A DNA stretch of 64,000 nt from assembly GCA_037903475.1 (NCBI GenBank), contig JBAJFG010000280.1, positions 1,178,001-1,242,000 on the forward strand, in the 5' to 3' direction. Shown one piece after another: positions 62,301 to 64,000 of this stretch. The notes beneath the pieces were generated by a model. The model made no database searches, was not told the origin of the DNA, and saw only the letters and a program-made list of their open reading frames with translations. Numbering within the stretch: the stretch's first letter is position 1; every line of letters begins with the position of its first letter. Origin of the DNA: Ancylostoma caninum (lineage: Eukaryota > Nematoda > Chromadorea > Rhabditida > Ancylostomatidae). The translations under genes were made by a program, and so were the position numbers.

Positions 62301-63953
62301 ATTCGCAGTTCGACCATAAATTGTATTAGACGACTCCACCCACATACAGACTTCTGGAACATTCGAAATCGCGAGGAGAATACCTCCAGCGGCTCGCATT
62401 CTGAAAATTAATTCTGAAGTTACACTATACGAAGAGGTAAAAACCTAGGCATGACTTACCTCTCTACCACTTCAGCCGTCTGGTTGCACTTGTCATTCTT
62501 CCTACTGAATATTCCACAAGTGATTATATGTCCATCCACCAACATGGCATCTTTCATAGTGAACGGCACTCCAAGCAGAGGTTTCGCGCTGACCATCTAA
62601 AAATAAAAATAATAAGTAGGAACAACGAACATTGAAATAAAAATAAACAGCGTTCCAAGAATAGATATCGAAAACTGCAAGTACACTTCGCAGAAAATAG
62701 CACAGTAGCGTCGCGTCGATCGAGCGATATCGATTCCAACACGTATCGATTATTGCAGAGGGCAATGCCGCGACGGCGCGAGCGATGCCCCGCCCAAAAT
62801 CGATAGGTATCGATGTTGTTGGGTGACAGCGACGGGGGTTGCTACACTTTCTTTACTCCGCAGAGAGTAGGGAATGATTGTGGAAAAGAGGTACTTCCTC
62901 TATTCTATTACTTACCTATTTTTCTAGAAATTCGCAAATACTTGAGTAAAATGGATTACTGTGTGAATTATACTACATTTATTGAAATTCATTGTTTTCC
63001 CTCACTTAATGTTCTTGCTTTCACTCCTATCATGGCTTTGCAATGTTAACACCTCATAATCATTCTCATGTATTTTTTTTGTTTTAGCTAACCAGTAACC
63101 ATCGCCATCAACCTCGCCTGTCGCTTTTGTCGCCAATTCATGTTGGGCTAACCGGCAAAAACATAGAAGGTACTCTAGACGGGGAGGCGATGAAGACGTA
63201 CAGTCTGGTAGGGCAGAGGTGGCACCTGAGGTGACTTTGTCTGCAATTACGACTTTGTCCGCAGAAAGCGTCTTGGAGGAGATTTCACCAAATAGCAGTA
63301 GGGAAACATCAGAGTGGAAGGAATCACACCACATATCTATCAAAAAAGTGTAAAAATTTGATTATTTGGCCGACTTCGGGGCGAGGTCGTAATTGCGGAC
63401 AATGTCGACCCAGGTGCCACATCTGGCCTACCAGGCTGTACACCGCGACGCAACCGCGCCGCATGCGTATGCTCCTTAGATCCGCGTTTTTCCTCTGATT
63501 CGTCGCATCAAGTGAGATCGGTGGCCACCTCTTTACAGTTTATGGGCTCCGATAACATTCATCTGCCCGCACACAAGAAAACTTCCTCATTTCCTTGCCG
63601 CACTCTCGTAGCCTTGAAGGCTGCAGCCGCGACGCAGACGTGAATCGACCAATCACAGCGCAGCAGCGTACCTCTTGTCATGCAGCCCTCTAGACACGAC
63701 GATACTTTTCATGGTATCCTTTTTTACCAGTATTAGTTTAACCGTGATGATCCAAACGTCAGTTTCTCATCAATGTTTTTCGACCTTATACCCATGGAAA
63801 AAATCAAATAAAAAGTAAACAAGTAAACAAAGAAATAAAAACCTCATCCAGCTCGCTGTCCGCAGCATCTGCTATCCTCGCATCCACCTCTCGCGCTTTT
63901 TCTCTGGCTTCATCGAAGTTCTTCACTACAACGGCGTTGATTATGGGGTTCAC
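59336..63953 (-). CDS. faah: Fatty acid amide hydrolase paralogue, 5' partial, 11 exons visible, 451 aa
   Basis: Minus-strand exons 63953-63843, 62596-62460, 62400-62226, 62073-61992, 61907-61798, 61678-61535, 61327-61184, 61129-60995, 60657-60581, 59636-59492 and 59431-59336 join in frame. The first visible exon (VNPIINAVVV) corresponds to exon 2 of the neighbour, so the exon with the start codon lies beyond 64000. The catalytic lysine (GVPFTMKDAML) and the two serines (GGSSGGEGALL; GIGSDIGGSIR) are present at the same spacings as in FAAH-1. Eight of the eleven visible exons (111, 137, 175, 82, 110, 135, 77 and 145 bp) have lengths identical to the neighbour. The C-terminus is FGGWVPAAPL. 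The substrate-channel region (exons 61678-61184) is the most diverged part, so substrate preference may differ. The donor after 62226 (GTTCGT) is non-ideal but gives the conserved AAASV-IGIGSD junction. Confidence 0.94.
60386..60400 (+). repeat. Single terminus-like CGAGAACTGGTCCCC repeat
   Basis: Exact copy of the 15-bp inverted repeat seen at 26449 and 26582. No partner is found nearby. It lies in a FAAH-2 intron. Confidence 0.45.
63198..63441. mobile_element. MITE family 2 copy in FAAH-2 intron
   Basis: Left TACAGTCTGGTAGGGCAGAG and right CTGGCCTACCAGGCTGTA are inverted repeats extending inward through GGTGGCACCTG and TGCAATTACGAC. The interior GTAAAAATTTGATTATTTGG corresponds to the reverse of the copy in protease intron 6. 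Directly followed by the repeat at 63441-63690. Confidence 0.7.
63441..63690. repeat. Interspersed repeat, second copy
   Basis: Matches 50815-51125 block by block (CGACGCAACCGCGCC, GGTGGCCACCTCTTTACAG, AGGCTGCAGCCGCGACGCAG, GAATCGACCAATCACAG). It lies in the intron between visible exons 63953-63843 and 62596-62460 of FAAH-2. Confidence 0.7.
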
Positions 63954-64000
63954 CTGTAAATACGGTATTATCGTCCTACCGTGATTTGTAGCTGAAAAAT

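Overview
The window is nuclear DNA of a nematode, most likely a clade V strongylid (hookworm-like). The evidence is two cuticle collagen genes with the nematode N-terminal domain and furin-type processing sites, many short exons with compact consensus introns, TTTCAG-type acceptors directly upstream of start codons (candidate spliced-leader sites), an astacin-EGF-CUB protease of the NAS type, RTE-like and mariner relics, and very dense non-autonomous DNA elements. Species cannot be fixed from sequence alone.

Eight protein-coding genes can be supported, six of them reassembled exon by exon. From left to right they are: a cuticle collagen (181-2438, minus); two related small secreted proline-rich proteins (6702-7004 and 12729-13160, plus), each at the end of a unit of a colinear, decayed tandem duplication; an astacin metalloprotease (16405-20353, minus, 11 exons); a second cuticle collagen with almost the same exon lengths as the first (25616-27683, minus); a UBASH3/Sts-like histidine-phosphatase-fold protein that has lost its catalytic residues (37148-39697, plus, 12 exons); and two fatty acid amide hydrolase (FAAH) paralogues arranged tail to tail (52556-58027 plus; 59336-63953 minus, whose first exon lies beyond the window).

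The rest, roughly three quarters of the window, is repeat-rich: at least five MITE-like families (several copies lie inside introns of the protease and FAAH genes), a decayed RTE-type reverse transcriptase (about 11.04-12.1 kb), three minisatellite arrays of about 110 bp period, two of them ending in CA-rich tails, a CA microsatellite of about 530 bp, a mariner (46148-48601) interrupted by a TIR element that carries two tRNA-like modules, a second inverted copy of that element at about 40.07-41.0 kb, an intronic tRNA-derived SINE, and several strong hairpins.

Functionally, the collagens and the astacin fit cuticle or extracellular matrix formation and remodelling. The FAAH pair fits hydrolysis of N-acylethanolamine-type lipid amides. 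The UBASH3-like protein looks like a membrane-anchored pseudoenzyme. There is no sign of an operon. Exon borders are read by eye from splice consensus, reading-frame continuity and protein family conservation; no alignment software was used.
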